Shown in pieces: positions 1-8,188 of a stretch of 51,598 nucleotides of DNA (position 1 is the stretch's first letter; every line of letters begins with the position of its first letter). The position numbers and the translations under genes are program-made. The notes under the pieces were generated by a model that was not told where the DNA came from, made no database searches, and saw nothing but the letters and a program-made list of their open reading frames with translations. Source of the DNA: Yoonia maritima (GTDB lineage: Bacteria; Pseudomonadota; Alphaproteobacteria; Rhodobacterales; Rhodobacteraceae); the NCBI RefSeq assembly GCF_002933395.1, contig NZ_PKFN01000001.1:1-51598 (forward strand), written 5' to 3'.

Positions 1-1
1 T

Positions 2-3000
2 GGAGCCCCGGCCACCGCGCCACCCGCCGCGACGGCGCGGTTCACCCGTTCCCGTCATGCGGGCGGCGACCCCAACGCGCCGATCGAAATTGTCGTCAAC
101 CACATTGCCGGCACCGGCCAGACCGCCCAGATGAAGCGCCGCGTCGCGCCAGGTGCCGCTTTCCGCCGCACGCCCGCAGGCGTCGTCGAAGAGGTCGCCA
201 ACACCGCCGACCGCTGGCGCGTCGTCGGGCGTGAGGTGCCCAACGACAAGGGCTTGACACTGCGCAGCTACGCTCAGCTTCACACTGTCGGTGCTGGGTT
301 CGAACCGCTGGCACTGTTCGACGCCGTTGGTCGCGCCACGACGATGCACTACGATCCGATGGGCCGCCTCAACGGCTCGGAAACGCCCGCCGGGTTCATG
401 ACCGAGGCACGCCGGACGCCTTGGACATTAGTGACTTTTGACGAGAATGATACCATCGAGCGCTCCCGAGCCTTTACCGAGCGCCTGCCCGCAGGCGAAA
501 TCGCAAACCCGGCCACCGTCGACGCCATAAACACCGCACGCGCCCACAATGACACGCCGATCACGGCGCACCTCGACGCAAAGGGCCGCCAATTCCTGAC
601 CGACACGCTCACGGTTGCGGGCGCGCCGCGGGCACGGATGCACCTGGCCTACGACGCAATGGGCAGAACACAGTCGCTGACCGATGCCCGTCAGTTCGCT
701 GCAAACGCGGGCCGCCCGCCCGCAGCGCAAGTCGAAAACGCGAACTACGTGCGAGACATGCAGGGCGTCCCTATCGTGGAAACGACCGCCGACGCCGGAA
801 CGACCTTGACGCTCACAGATACGCTCCAGCAGATCACCCACGTCTGGCATGCCAGCGGAACCCACATCGTCAATACCCGCGACGCCGCCGGGCGCCTGAC
901 CGAGGTTCGGGCCGAAGGTCCGGGCGGCGGCGGCCTCCGCACGCTCGAGCGTCACCGCTACGAGCCCGCAAGCGCGGCCGCCGCAAGCCGGAACACCGTC
1001 GGAAGGCTCGTCGAGACCCGAGACCAGGCGGGACTGCGCGAAACATTGCGCTACGATCACACCGGTCGCACGCTGGAAACCGCCCGCCGCTTCGCGCAAA
1101 CCTATCGCACCGAAATCGACTGGGCCGCCGCGCCCCAGCTGGAGGCCGAGACCTTCCACACCGCCGTCACCTACGACGCGCTTGGCCGCAAGCTGGTCGA
1201 GCAACGCGCCGACGGCAGCGAGCACCGGACCGTCTACGACGTCGGTAGCGCGATCGCGTCGATTCGCGTTTTGGCCGCGAACGGCGCAGTGGACGAGACG
1301 TTTTTCCAGGGCGCGACCGACGACGCCCGCGCCGACCGTATCGAAGAGCGTTTCGGAAATGGCACGGTATCGACTCTGGGCTACGAGGCCGATACTGGCC
1401 GCCTGTCGCGTCAGGTCACGCGCCGTGGTGCGGCGACGCTCGCTGAGCTGGACTATGCCTACGACCCAGTCGGCAATCTGACGTTCCGCCGCAATCGCAC
1501 GCGGTCACACATCCTGAACAACCTGCCCGCAGCGCCACCGGGGCAAGAGGCAGAGCGCTTTGTCTACGACGCGCTCTATCGTCTGACCGAGGCGACAGGC
1601 TGGACACATATGGCGCTGTCGATGCGGGGCACGCAGGGGCGGATGCCGGGACTGGTCGGCGGGGCGAACCGGATTTCGCTGAACGATGGCCAGATGCTAA
1701 GGCAGTATCGGCGCACTTATCGCTGGGACGCAGCGAACAACCTCGAAGAAATGCGCCACATCTCGGCGGCGGGGAACTTCACGCGGACGATGTGGGTCGC
1801 CGACGACAGCAATCGCAGCATAACCCGCGACGGACCGGGCGGCGCACCCCGACCGAACCCGGCGGGCGTCTACGACGCCGCGGGGCGGCTGAACCACCTC
1901 GATCACCTCGAAAGCATGACGTGGTCGTCCTTCGACCAGCTCGCATCGGCTACTGTCATCGCTCGGCCCGGCGGCATCGACGACGCGGAATACTACGTCT
2001 ACGATTCCAGCGGCCAACGCGCCCGCAAGGTCGAGGAACGCGACGTCGGCGGTGAGCGGCTGATCATTGAGACCCGCTATCTCGGCGGCTGCCGGATCAC
2101 GCGGCGCAGACGTGGCGCGGTCGAATTGTTCGAGCGCCATACGTCCGACGCACTCCACGGCAACCGGGTGCTGGGCATCGTCCACCACTGGGTCCGCGAT
2201 ACCCAGAACCGCGAGGTCGATGCCGATGGCACCACGGCTATCCGATATTCGGTCCAGGTCGCGGGAGGGCACATTCAACTGGTCCTCGACGGCGCTGGTC
2301 AAGTGGTATCCTACGAAGAACATGCGCCCTTCGGCGAAACCGTCTTTGTCGCGGGCGACAATGTGCGCGACCTGCTGCCCCGCCAGCACCGCTTTGCCGC
2401 GCGCGAACGCGACGACGTCACCGGCTTCGTCGCCTTCCCGTTCCGCTACTTCGCGCCTTGGCTTTGCCGCTGGATCAGCCCGGACCCGCTGGGCATCGGC
2501 GATGGTCCGAACCAATACGCCTACGCCCACGACAACCCTTTGACCTACCGTGATGATCTCGGCCTGGAAACCGACGCCGAACGTCAGCAGCGCGAATGGC
2601 AGGACCTGATGAGCCACGCCGTGGACTTCAATAGCCTGACACCGGATCAGCAGGCCGTCGCGCGGTCGGGCTGGCTTCACGCTTCGGAACAAGGCGCGCG
2701 GGTCTACATTTTCGACACCTCGTCCAGCAACCTCTATGGCTTCAACGACCCCTCTCAGGCACTGGAGGCGGTGCAGTCCGGACGTGCCATCGCGGTCACG
2801 ACGATCAATCCGGGCGCGGCCACTGTGACACGTATGTTCGACGAACTCGCCGCCGAGAACCCGGGCCTGTTCGCGCCTTTCTCGGACTCGCCCTTCTCCC
2901 TCGACAACGTGCCCGATCCCGTGCCCATCGGCGGAAACGACCCGGCGAATTCCGCCGGAACGCCTCCTGGCGGCACAACACCGAGAGGAACCGGCAACAC

Positions 3001-4507
3001 CACGCCAACGAACACGACGCCCGCTAACACGGCTCCAACCCAGACAAACGGCACCGGCGCAACGACGACGACCCCGAACAACACAACCAACGCGCCCGCG
3101 AGAACCGAAGCTGAAAGCGCACCCTCGAACGAAGGCGACGGAGTTTTGCCCAGCCATACGGCCTCGGCGGCCGGGCATGCGATGCGGCAAATTCCCGGCA
3201 CACCGACGCCAGCCGCGCCGCCGAATCCGGTATCGCCCGACCTGCCGCCCGAAGCCCATCTCTGGGGCGACAGCGGCGACGCGCGTCGGGCGCTCCTGTC
3301 GCAACCCGAGTTCCAGAACGGCATGGTGCCGCGCGACTACGGCATGGAGGGCCTGCCACAGTCGCGCCTCGACGAGCTTCACGCCGACCTCTCGGCGCGC
3401 AGCCCGGCCTACGCCGACGCCTTCGACTCACCAATACAGGCGCGAGACCTCCCTGACGGAGTGACGGCCGGCCAGATTGATCCGTTCGGTCCGACCAACG
3501 GACAATATGGCCATGTTGGCGTCTACAACCAGATGTCCTCGGCCGAGACAGGCCGTCGCGCGGACTACCTCGATCAGGACAACCCCAGACGCGCCGAAAT
3601 CCTGACCGAGCGCGAACACGGCGCGGCGCGCGGACAACTGGCCGAAGTCGGTCGCCGCCCGGACGGCACGACGCAATATACGAACCGAGGCGCGGGTAAC
3701 AGTTACCAGAACGACATCGCCTACTGGAACGACCGCGAGGCGGCGCTGAACAAGACCCATGGCAATCGAGGCGGCCCGGGGGCGGACAACCCGGTGACCA
3801 GCGACATGCAGGCCCGCTCGCGCGCAGGACAAGGCCATGACATCGCCGAAACCTTCATCGACGCGCGCGAGAACGCACAGCGCGCCAGGATCGCGACCAA
3901 TTCACCGGTACCTGCCGCATCCGTCGACCAGGCAATCTTCCACCAGATGGCGAATTTCCACGGCAACGGCGCCGCAGACGCCGCCGAGTTTTTCGATGGC
4001 GTGGATCAAGCCGATCTGGACCGCATGGCCGCCAACGTGGACGACGCATTTGATGCGACATTCAATATCGACGCCCCAAGCGTGCCCGACGCCCCCAATC
4101 CGGGTCGCGGCGCGCGGGCGCTTGGCGGGCTGAAGGCTGGCGGACGAGTGGCGCTTGAGGCACTCGGCCCACTTGGTACGGGCCTCAGCGTCTACAGCTT
4201 CGCCACCGCACGCACGACCGAGGACCGCATTCTGACCGGCGCCGATCTCGGGGCAGACCTGATCGGCTACGCGGGTCCGCTCGGCGCGACCTTCTCGATC
4301 AGCTACGGCGTCACACGCGCCGTCGACGAAGGCATCGGTTGGGCCTCTCGCGAGTATCTCGGCACAGATCTGTCGCCGACGAACCTGATCTCCGAGGAAA
4401 TGGTGGAACTCGATCAGGCACTGACAAGCCTTTGGGCGGATCCGTCAAAACCGGCCTACACCCAGACGCTGGGCTGGAAGATCGCCGACTGGCTCGAGTC
4501 GTTCTGA
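2..4507 (+). CDS. Tc-toxin BC-type RHS/YD-repeat protein, 5' end outside window
   Basis: The reading frame is open from the left edge (codons from base 2), so the N-terminus is missing and the first ATG at 131 is internal. The early part (WRVVGREVPNDKG, then YDPMGR and a DENDT block) resembles the end of the SpvB/TcdB half of Tc toxin B subunits. Repeated YD motifs follow (YDAMGR, YDALGR, YDHTGR), then a classical RHS-associated core near bases 2440-2570 (RYFAPWLCRWISPDPLG ... DDLGL), where TccC-type proteins cut themselves. After the core come about 640 residues: a Thr/Asn/Pro-rich linker (bases about 2930-3120), an unrecognised polar block containing an E-H pair (EREHGAARGQ, near 3610), and a hydrophobic C-terminal stretch (about 4100-4330). 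By analogy with Tc toxins the BC cocoon encloses the C-terminal toxin until a TcA translocator delivers it. No TcA gene is in the window. The toxin activity is unknown. The gene is visibly more GC-rich than the rest of the window. Confidence 0.75.
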   Translation, partial: GAPATAPPAATARFTRSRHAGGDPNAPIEIVVNHIAGTGQTAQMKRRVAPGAAFRRTPAGVVEEVANTADRWRVVGREVPNDKGLTLRSYAQLHTVGAGFEPLALFDAVGRATTMHYDPMGRLNGSETPAGFMTEARRTPWTLVTFDENDTIERSRAFTERLPAGEIANPATVDAINTARAHNDTPITAHLDAKGRQFLTDTLTVAGAPRARMHLAYDAMGRTQSLTDARQFAANAGRPPAAQVENANYVRDMQGVPIVETTADAGTTLTLTDTLQQITHVWHASGTHIVNTRDAAGRLTEVRAEGPGGGGLRTLERHRYEPASAAAASRNTVGRLVETRDQAGLRETLRYDHTGRTLETARRFAQTYRTEIDWAAAPQLEAETFHTAVTYDALGRKLVEQRADGSEHRTVYDVGSAIASIRVLAANGAVDETFFQGATDDARADRIEERFGNGTVSTLGYEADTGRLSRQVTRRGAATLAELDYAYDPVGNLTFRRNRTRSHILNNLPAAPPGQEAERFVYDALYRLTEATGWTHMALSMRGTQGRMPGLVGGANRISLNDGQMLRQYRRTYRWDAANNLEEMRHISAAGNFTRTMWVADDSNRSITRDGPGGAPRPNPAGVYDAAGRLNHLDHLESMTWSSFDQLASATVIARPGGIDDAEYYVYDSSGQRARKVEERDVGGERLIIETRYLGGCRITRRRRGAVELFERHTSDALHGNRVLGIVHHWVRDTQNREVDADGTTAIRYSVQVAGGHIQLVLDGAGQVVSYEEHAPFGETVFVAGDNVRDLLPRQHRFAARERDDVTGFVAFPFRYFAPWLCRWISPDPLGIGDGPNQYAYAHDNPLTYRDDLGLETDAERQQREWQDLMSHAVDFNSLTPDQQAVARSGWLHASEQGARVYIFDTSSSNLYGFNDPSQALEAVQSGRAIAVTTINPGAATVTRMFDELAAENPGLFAPFSDSPFSLDNVPDPVPIGGNDPANSAGTPPGGTTPRGTGNTTPTNTTPANTAPTQTNGTGATTTTPNNTTNAPARTEAESAPSNEGDGVLPSHTASAAGHAMRQIPGTPTPAAPPNPVSPDLPPEAHLWGDSGDARRALLSQPEFQNGMVPRDYGMEGLPQSRLDELHADLSARSPAYADAFDSPIQARDLPDGVTAGQIDPFGPTNGQYGHVGVYNQMSSAETGRRADYLDQDNPRRAEILTEREHGAARGQLAEVGRRPDGTTQYTNRGAGNSYQNDIAYWNDREAALNKTHGNRGGPGADNPVTSDMQARSRAGQGHDIAETFIDARENAQRARIATNSPVPAASVDQAIFHQMANFHGNGAADAAEFFDGVDQADLDRMAANVDDAFDATFNIDAPSVPDAPNPGRGARALGGLKAGGRVALEALGPLGTGLSVYSFATARTTEDRILTGADLGADLIGYAGPLGATFSISYGVTRAVDEGIGWASREYLGTDLSPTNLISEEMVELDQALTSLWADPSKPAYTQTLGWKIADWLESF

Positions 4508-4523
4508 CCGCGCTTGCGGTGCG

Positions 4524-4718
4524 TCACGTCATCCCCGCCGCCTCTTTCAGTGCGGCGAAGACGGCGTCCGCCCCTTCTCGTTGCTTGAGCGAGGCAAAGA
4601 CCACTGGCAGGTCCGCACGCATTCGCGCCGAATCCGCGCGCATGACGTCCAATGACGCGCCGACATGCGGCGCCAGGTCCGTCTTGTTGATGACCAACAC
4701 GTCGGACTTGGTGATTGC
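4524..4718 (-). pseudogene. ureG: ureG 3' remnant (urease accessory GTPase)
   Basis: The minus-strand reading contains the C-terminal third of Ure[21 protein letters not shown], with the G4 guanine-specificity motif NKTD, then a degenerate [11 protein letters not shown] block and a stop at 4524. The P-loop, metal-binding and switch regions that make up the first two thirds of UreG are absent, so the fragment cannot act in nickel insertion into urease. Homology stops near 4718; the few residues upstream ([10 protein letters not shown]) are not UreG-like. It is convergent with the Tc gene, whose stop is only 16 bases away, so the toxin locus appears to have landed in or beside a former urease operon. 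No other urease gene is present. Confidence 0.75.
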
Positions 4719-4751
4719 CGGTTCAAAGTCGGGCGCCTTCTTCGATGACAA

Positions 4752-5130
4752 TCCTGTCTAATCCAAGACTTGCAAGCACAAAATCCTCAAAGACCCATGG
4801 AGGATCGGACCAATCCTATCACCCAGCCAAGACGTTAGCGGCACATGCTGTGCGTTCTGTGTGCAATCAATCTTAGAGGTCTGCAAAGCGCAGGGGAGCA
4901 GACCTTCGCCGCCACTGATCGAACGGCACAAAAGTCCCGCACTGCCGACCTTCAGCCACGAAAAATGCTGCGCGATGCACGAATGGCCGGTCTGGTGAAG
5001 CTGCACCGCGGCGATCGGCCAGGGACTGAAAGGCAGCTCAGGGCCGTCCTCAACGTGTTTCACAATTCGTCCAAGAGAGGCCTTGGCTGTGACTTGCGGC
5101 GGCGCTATCACGGCCTTCCGAACATCTAGA
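4752..5130. other. Gap without a recognisable gene
   Basis: This stretch between the ureG remnant and the tex remnant contains only short open frames with no recognisable domain. It probably represents rearrangement scar sequence. The last bases (AGAGGA near 5129) form the ribosome binding site of the tex remnant. Confidence 0.4.
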
Positions 5131-5140
5131 GGAACCCACC

Positions 5141-5347
5141 ATGACCCCTGTCGCTGACCGCATTGCCCATAACATCGCGACCGACATTGGCGCGCGCGCT
5201 GAGCAGGTCATAGCGACAGTTGCGATGCTTGATGGCGGCGACACTGTGCCTTTCGTCGCCCGCTACCGCAAGGAAGCGACGGGCGGGTTGGATGACGCAC
5301 AACTGCGCCGTTTAGCCGAGCGTTTGGACTACCTGCGCGATTTGGAA
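5141..5347 (+). pseudogene. tex: tex 5' remnant (transcription accessory protein Tex)
   Basis: The first 69 codons after the ATG at 5141 match the N-terminal helical domain of Tex, an RNA-binding transcription accessory protein of about 750-780 residues. Recognisable blocks are TVPFVARYRKEATGGLDDAQ and the following leucine-rich helix RLAERLDYLRDLE. At base 5347 the Tex sequence stops and the same frame continues directly into an IS3 transposase C-terminus. The native ribosome binding site (AGAGGA, 5129-5134) and start are intact, so a chimeric 136-residue protein could be made. It lacks all nucleic-acid-binding parts of Tex (YqgF, HhH, S1), so I call it a pseudogene. Confidence 0.8.
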
Positions 5348-5589
5348 AAGGGCAATTGTTACGACAACGCCGCCGTTGAAACGTTCTTCAAAACCATCAA
5401 AGCAGAGCTGATCTGGCGAAGGTCGTGGCAAACGCGCAGAGACGCCGAACTAGCCATCTTCCAATACATCAACGGCTTCTACAATCCACGGCGCCGGCAC
5501 TCAGCACTGGGCTGGAAAAGTCCGGTCGCCTTCGAACGAAAAGTGGCCTAAACGAGCACTTGGGGCGGCACTAAAACGGGACAGGTCCA
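5348..5589 (+). mobile_element. IS3-family remnant: orfB C-terminus plus terminal inverted repeat
   Basis: Codons from 5348 encode the end of an IS3-family DDE transposase: GNCYDNAAVETFFKTIKAEL, which carries the catalytic Glu of the triad, then YINGFYNPRRRHSALGW and a stop at 5551. The sequence beyond ends with GGGACAGGTCCA at 5578-5589; read on the other strand this is TGGACCTGTCCC, the expected form of an IS3-type end. The N-terminal two thirds of orfB and all of orfA are missing on this side, and the frame is fused to tex. A fragment encoding the missing N-terminal part of the same transposase type lies at 10116-10656 in the opposite orientation. Confidence 0.85.
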
Positions 5590-5649
5590 CAACTTTACGC
5601 CCTATTTTGTGCTCAACCCAGTTAGATCCCTATTTGTTCTCCCTTGGCG

Positions 5650-5922
5650 TTACTCAGCGAACAAACCTTGCGATGACCCCTTAAGCAGGTCGTTCTGCAT
5701 GTTCATCTCGGCATACATCTTCTTGAGGCGACAGTTCTGTTCGGCCATGTCCTTCATCTCAGCGATCGAAGACGCATCCATCCCGCCAAACTTTGTGCGC
5801 CACTTGTAGAAGCTGGCGCTGCTCATGCCATGCTCGCGGCACAGCTCAGAAACGGGCGTACCACCTTCAGCCTGCTTCAACACTGCCATGATCTGTGCGT
5901 CGCTAAATCGTCCGTTCTTCAT
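5650..5922 (-). pseudogene. IS3-family orfA fragment
   Basis: From the ATG at 5922 the minus strand encodes an IS3-type OrfA: MKNGRFSDAQIMAVLKQAEG, then the helix-turn-helix CREHGMSSASFYKWR and the leucine-zipper start KFGGMDAS. The C-terminus (MNMQNDLLK then SSQGLFAE) departs from the usual ending and stops early, and no orfB follows on this strand. The alternative upstream ATG at 5973 adds residues that do not look like OrfA. It lies just past the terminal repeat of the neighbouring IS3 remnant but points the other way, so at least two IS events are stacked here. Confidence 0.75.
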
Positions 5923-6019
5923 CGTAAATCTCATCAGATATCTTGCCGAGAAAATTCCACTTTTGAACACCACTAATTTTAGGGGGGGATTATCGCTTAA
6001 GATCCTGATAACCTAAATC

Positions 6020-6505
6020 TTATCGTTGCCGCCAAGGATTTTCGACAGTCTCGAGATAATGCTGGAATGCCAAAACCTGAGGTGTTTCTATCGGATCGTT
6101 TAGCTCAAACGGAAATACTTGATCCATTTTTGCAATGATCGGAGAAAAATAGCGGTAAGGGGGCAGAATTTGCGCGTCTGGCGGGCTTTGCATATCCAGC
6201 GCATTTTCCAGAATACGGTCAAGCGACTTGGCATGTGACCGGATAAGTTGCTGTGCACCAGCAACGTCAGGTTTTGACAACGCGTTGCGGATATTCACTG
6301 GCGCTTTATCAACGTGGTCAGCACCGTCGAGCAGACGCGCGACAATATCGTTGGGCAAAACGTCCTGATCGTCGCGCATCAGAGACATCCTCAAATCCGG
6401 CGAAAAGTCCCTGTTTTGCAGGGCCACTGCGCCCGCACGTAGCAGCGTACCATACGCCATGAATGCGTCAATTGCGGATTCAAAAAACTGTATTCTCGGT
6501 CTCAT
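6020..6505 (-). CDS. Putative immunity protein of effector module 1
   Basis: A 161-residue soluble protein with no signal peptide or membrane segment and no family that I recognise. Its ATG overlaps the stop of the upstream effector gene by four bases (ATGA), so the two are translationally coupled. A small gene placed directly 3' of a toxin gene and stoichiometrically coupled to it is the usual position of a cognate immunity gene in polymorphic toxin and T6SS cargo loci, and this is the only basis for the assignment. It is the last gene of the module; the downstream side is bounded by IS3 debris. Confidence 0.55.
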   Translation of the reverse strand: MRPRIQFFESAIDAFMAYGTLLRAGAVALQNRDFSPDLRMSLMRDDQDVLPNDIVARLLDGADHVDKAPVNIRNALSKPDVAGAQQLIRSHAKSLDRILENALDMQSPPDAQILPPYRYFSPIIAKMDQVFPFELNDPIETPQVLAFQHYLETVENPWRQR

Positions 6506-8181
6506 CGGTCACACTCGTTTGGGTTGCCTGCACGGATTGACGCACGTGACGGGTTGGATGGTGCGCGGTCATTCCACGCCGTATGCCAGTAGTCTTTGAC
6601 TTGATCACGCGACACCGCACCCGTGCGCGGACCAGGAAGCCAGACCTGTTCACCCCCGCCACGCAACATCTGTCCCGGATGGTTCTCGAGGGCTTGGGGC
6701 GCAATTTCTCCAACAAAACCTGCGGGTGGTGGAGGCACCTCTGCGCGAATGAAAGCGCCAGCTTCATTCCAGTCGTTTTTCACAGCATCGCGTGCGCGCC
6801 ACAAGGCCTCGTCATCCGGTGGCATTGATTTGCTCCAAAAACTGCCTGTATGACCATCTGCTTTATCAATCACACGGTACAGACTTTGGTTCGGGGTAAA
6901 GCTCTCATAGTGCGGTTTGCTGCCAAACGTGGCCATCTGCCTGCGAAAGAAATCAGGGGATGCTTCTGCTTGGTCACGCAAATATCGCGGTAAATTCGGA
7001 TCGGCGAGCAGTTCTTCAGCCCATTGCGCGGCAAGCCTGTCTTGGTTTCTCAGAAATTGACTGGTTGCCGCGTCAATCGGTTCGGCACCGGCCTCGCGTG
7101 CAGCTTTGTCGAAACCGATCCGGCGCATCGTGTCTTGCCATACCGAATAGGTCTGTCGCGTCGCCTGCATCGCGCGCCTGATGATAATGCCTTGTCCGGG
7201 CATCACCCGCCAAGCACGCGACGCGAAACCAGCAAGACCACGCAGAATGCGTTCGCGTATTTCTTGCGCCACACGCGGGAACATATCCTTTGCCATGCCG
7301 CGCACACGTTCAATCGTCGCCCGCAGCGTATCGCCGGTCCAGCGTGGAATCCGATTCAAACACGTGTCGAGAAATTCGTCGAACTTTTGCGTCACAAAAC
7401 CAACATGTCCGGCAAGATCATCCGCCAGATTTTTCAAGAACCGGTAACCATTGACCCGCATACCAGTGCGATGCAGGGCTTTGTTAATGTAGATCAGGAT
7501 CTTGCCAACCTCACCCGCATTGCGCCAAACTAGTTTTATCACCCCTTTGGCAAGCGATCCTAACGACGGGATCAGCCCAATCAGACAGGCAAAAACACCT
7601 ACCCAGACGCCGATCTCGGTATAGCGGCGATCCCAAATCAGCGCCTTCCCGTTCGCAATCAAATCACGCGCATCCGCAACTTGATCGACAACTGGCACAG
7701 CCGTCACAATCGCGTTCGTGATAATTTGGCCAGTGGACATGTTTTCGTTGAAATCGCCCTGTGCGACGTCCCACGTCCATTCGGCTCCGCTCATCACCGC
7801 GTCTGCCGCACTTTGTAACCAGTTGCGTTCATCTGCAACGGGTTGCGGCTCTTCAAATGGTACGGGTTCAGTTGGATCGTCAAAAACGAAAACTTCGACA
7901 GCGCCAGAATGGGCACCTAGATCGACATGAACAAAGTCATGCTCTGCATCAGGCCCGATGGTAATGACACCTTCCGCCAAAACGGTTCCGCCCGGCTCCC
8001 CATCATTTGGGGCCTGCACAACAAAAACGGCATCACCGACAGGATCGCCTTCGGTATACTCATACCGTACGTGTATCCAGTTGCCAGTATGGCATTCGGC
8101 GCAACCGCCACCGACGGCGTCACCGCTTTGGGACGCAGCCGCATCTTGGGTTGCTGCATATTCACTACTACGACCAGCCAT
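6502..8181 (-). CDS. T6SS-type polymorphic toxin effector, module 1
   Basis: A 559-residue protein starting seven bases after the DUF4123 gene. Visible parts are an N-terminal beta-rich domain beginning with a Cys pair (CAECHTGNWIHVRYEY, residues about 27-110); a hydrophobic segment at about 150-218 (AVPVVDQVADARDLI ... LIGLIPSLGSLAKGV) of the pre-toxin kind found in many T6SS and polymorphic effectors; a helical linker; and a C-terminal domain from about 429 with LYRVID, GSFWS, WN and GGGEQVWLPG. That ending resembles a toxin family seen at the C-terminus of other secreted effectors, possibly with an ADP-ribosyltransferase or NAD-glycohydrolase-like fold, but I cannot prove the activity. The preceding DUF4123 gene is its likely loading adaptor and the following gene its likely immunity protein. 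Confidence 0.7.
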   Translation of the reverse strand: MAGRSSEYAATQDAAASQSGDAVGGGCAECHTGNWIHVRYEYTEGDPVGDAVFVVQAPNDGEPGGTVLAEGVITIGPDAEHDFVHVDLGAHSGAVEVFVFDDPTEPVPFEEPQPVADERNWLQSAADAVMSGAEWTWDVAQGDFNENMSTGQIITNAIVTAVPVVDQVADARDLIANGKALIWDRRYTEIGVWVGVFACLIGLIPSLGSLAKGVIKLVWRNAGEVGKILIYINKALHRTGMRVNGYRFLKNLADDLAGHVGFVTQKFDEFLDTCLNRIPRWTGDTLRATIERVRGMAKDMFPRVAQEIRERILRGLAGFASRAWRVMPGQGIIIRRAMQATRQTYSVWQDTMRRIGFDKAAREAGAEPIDAATSQFLRNQDRLAAQWAEELLADPNLPRYLRDQAEASPDFFRRQMATFGSKPHYESFTPNQSLYRVIDKADGHTGSFWSKSMPPDDEALWRARDAVKNDWNEAGAFIRAEVPPPPAGFVGEIAPQALENHPGQMLRGGGEQVWLPGPRTGAVSRDQVKDYWHTAWNDRAPSNPSRASIRAGNPNECDR

Positions 8182-8188
8182 GTATTCT

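Noticed and set aside
1697..3382. A 561-codon frame antisense to the Tc-type gene
   Set aside because: Long antisense frames are expected in very GC-rich genes; the translation is Arg/Val-rich without domains, and the plus-strand RHS motifs are unambiguous.
3300..3900. A possible HNH endonuclease in the tail of the Tc-type protein
   Set aside because: An E-H pair is present, but the zinc-binding and second His residues of an HNH motif are not in recognisable positions, so no enzymatic name was given.
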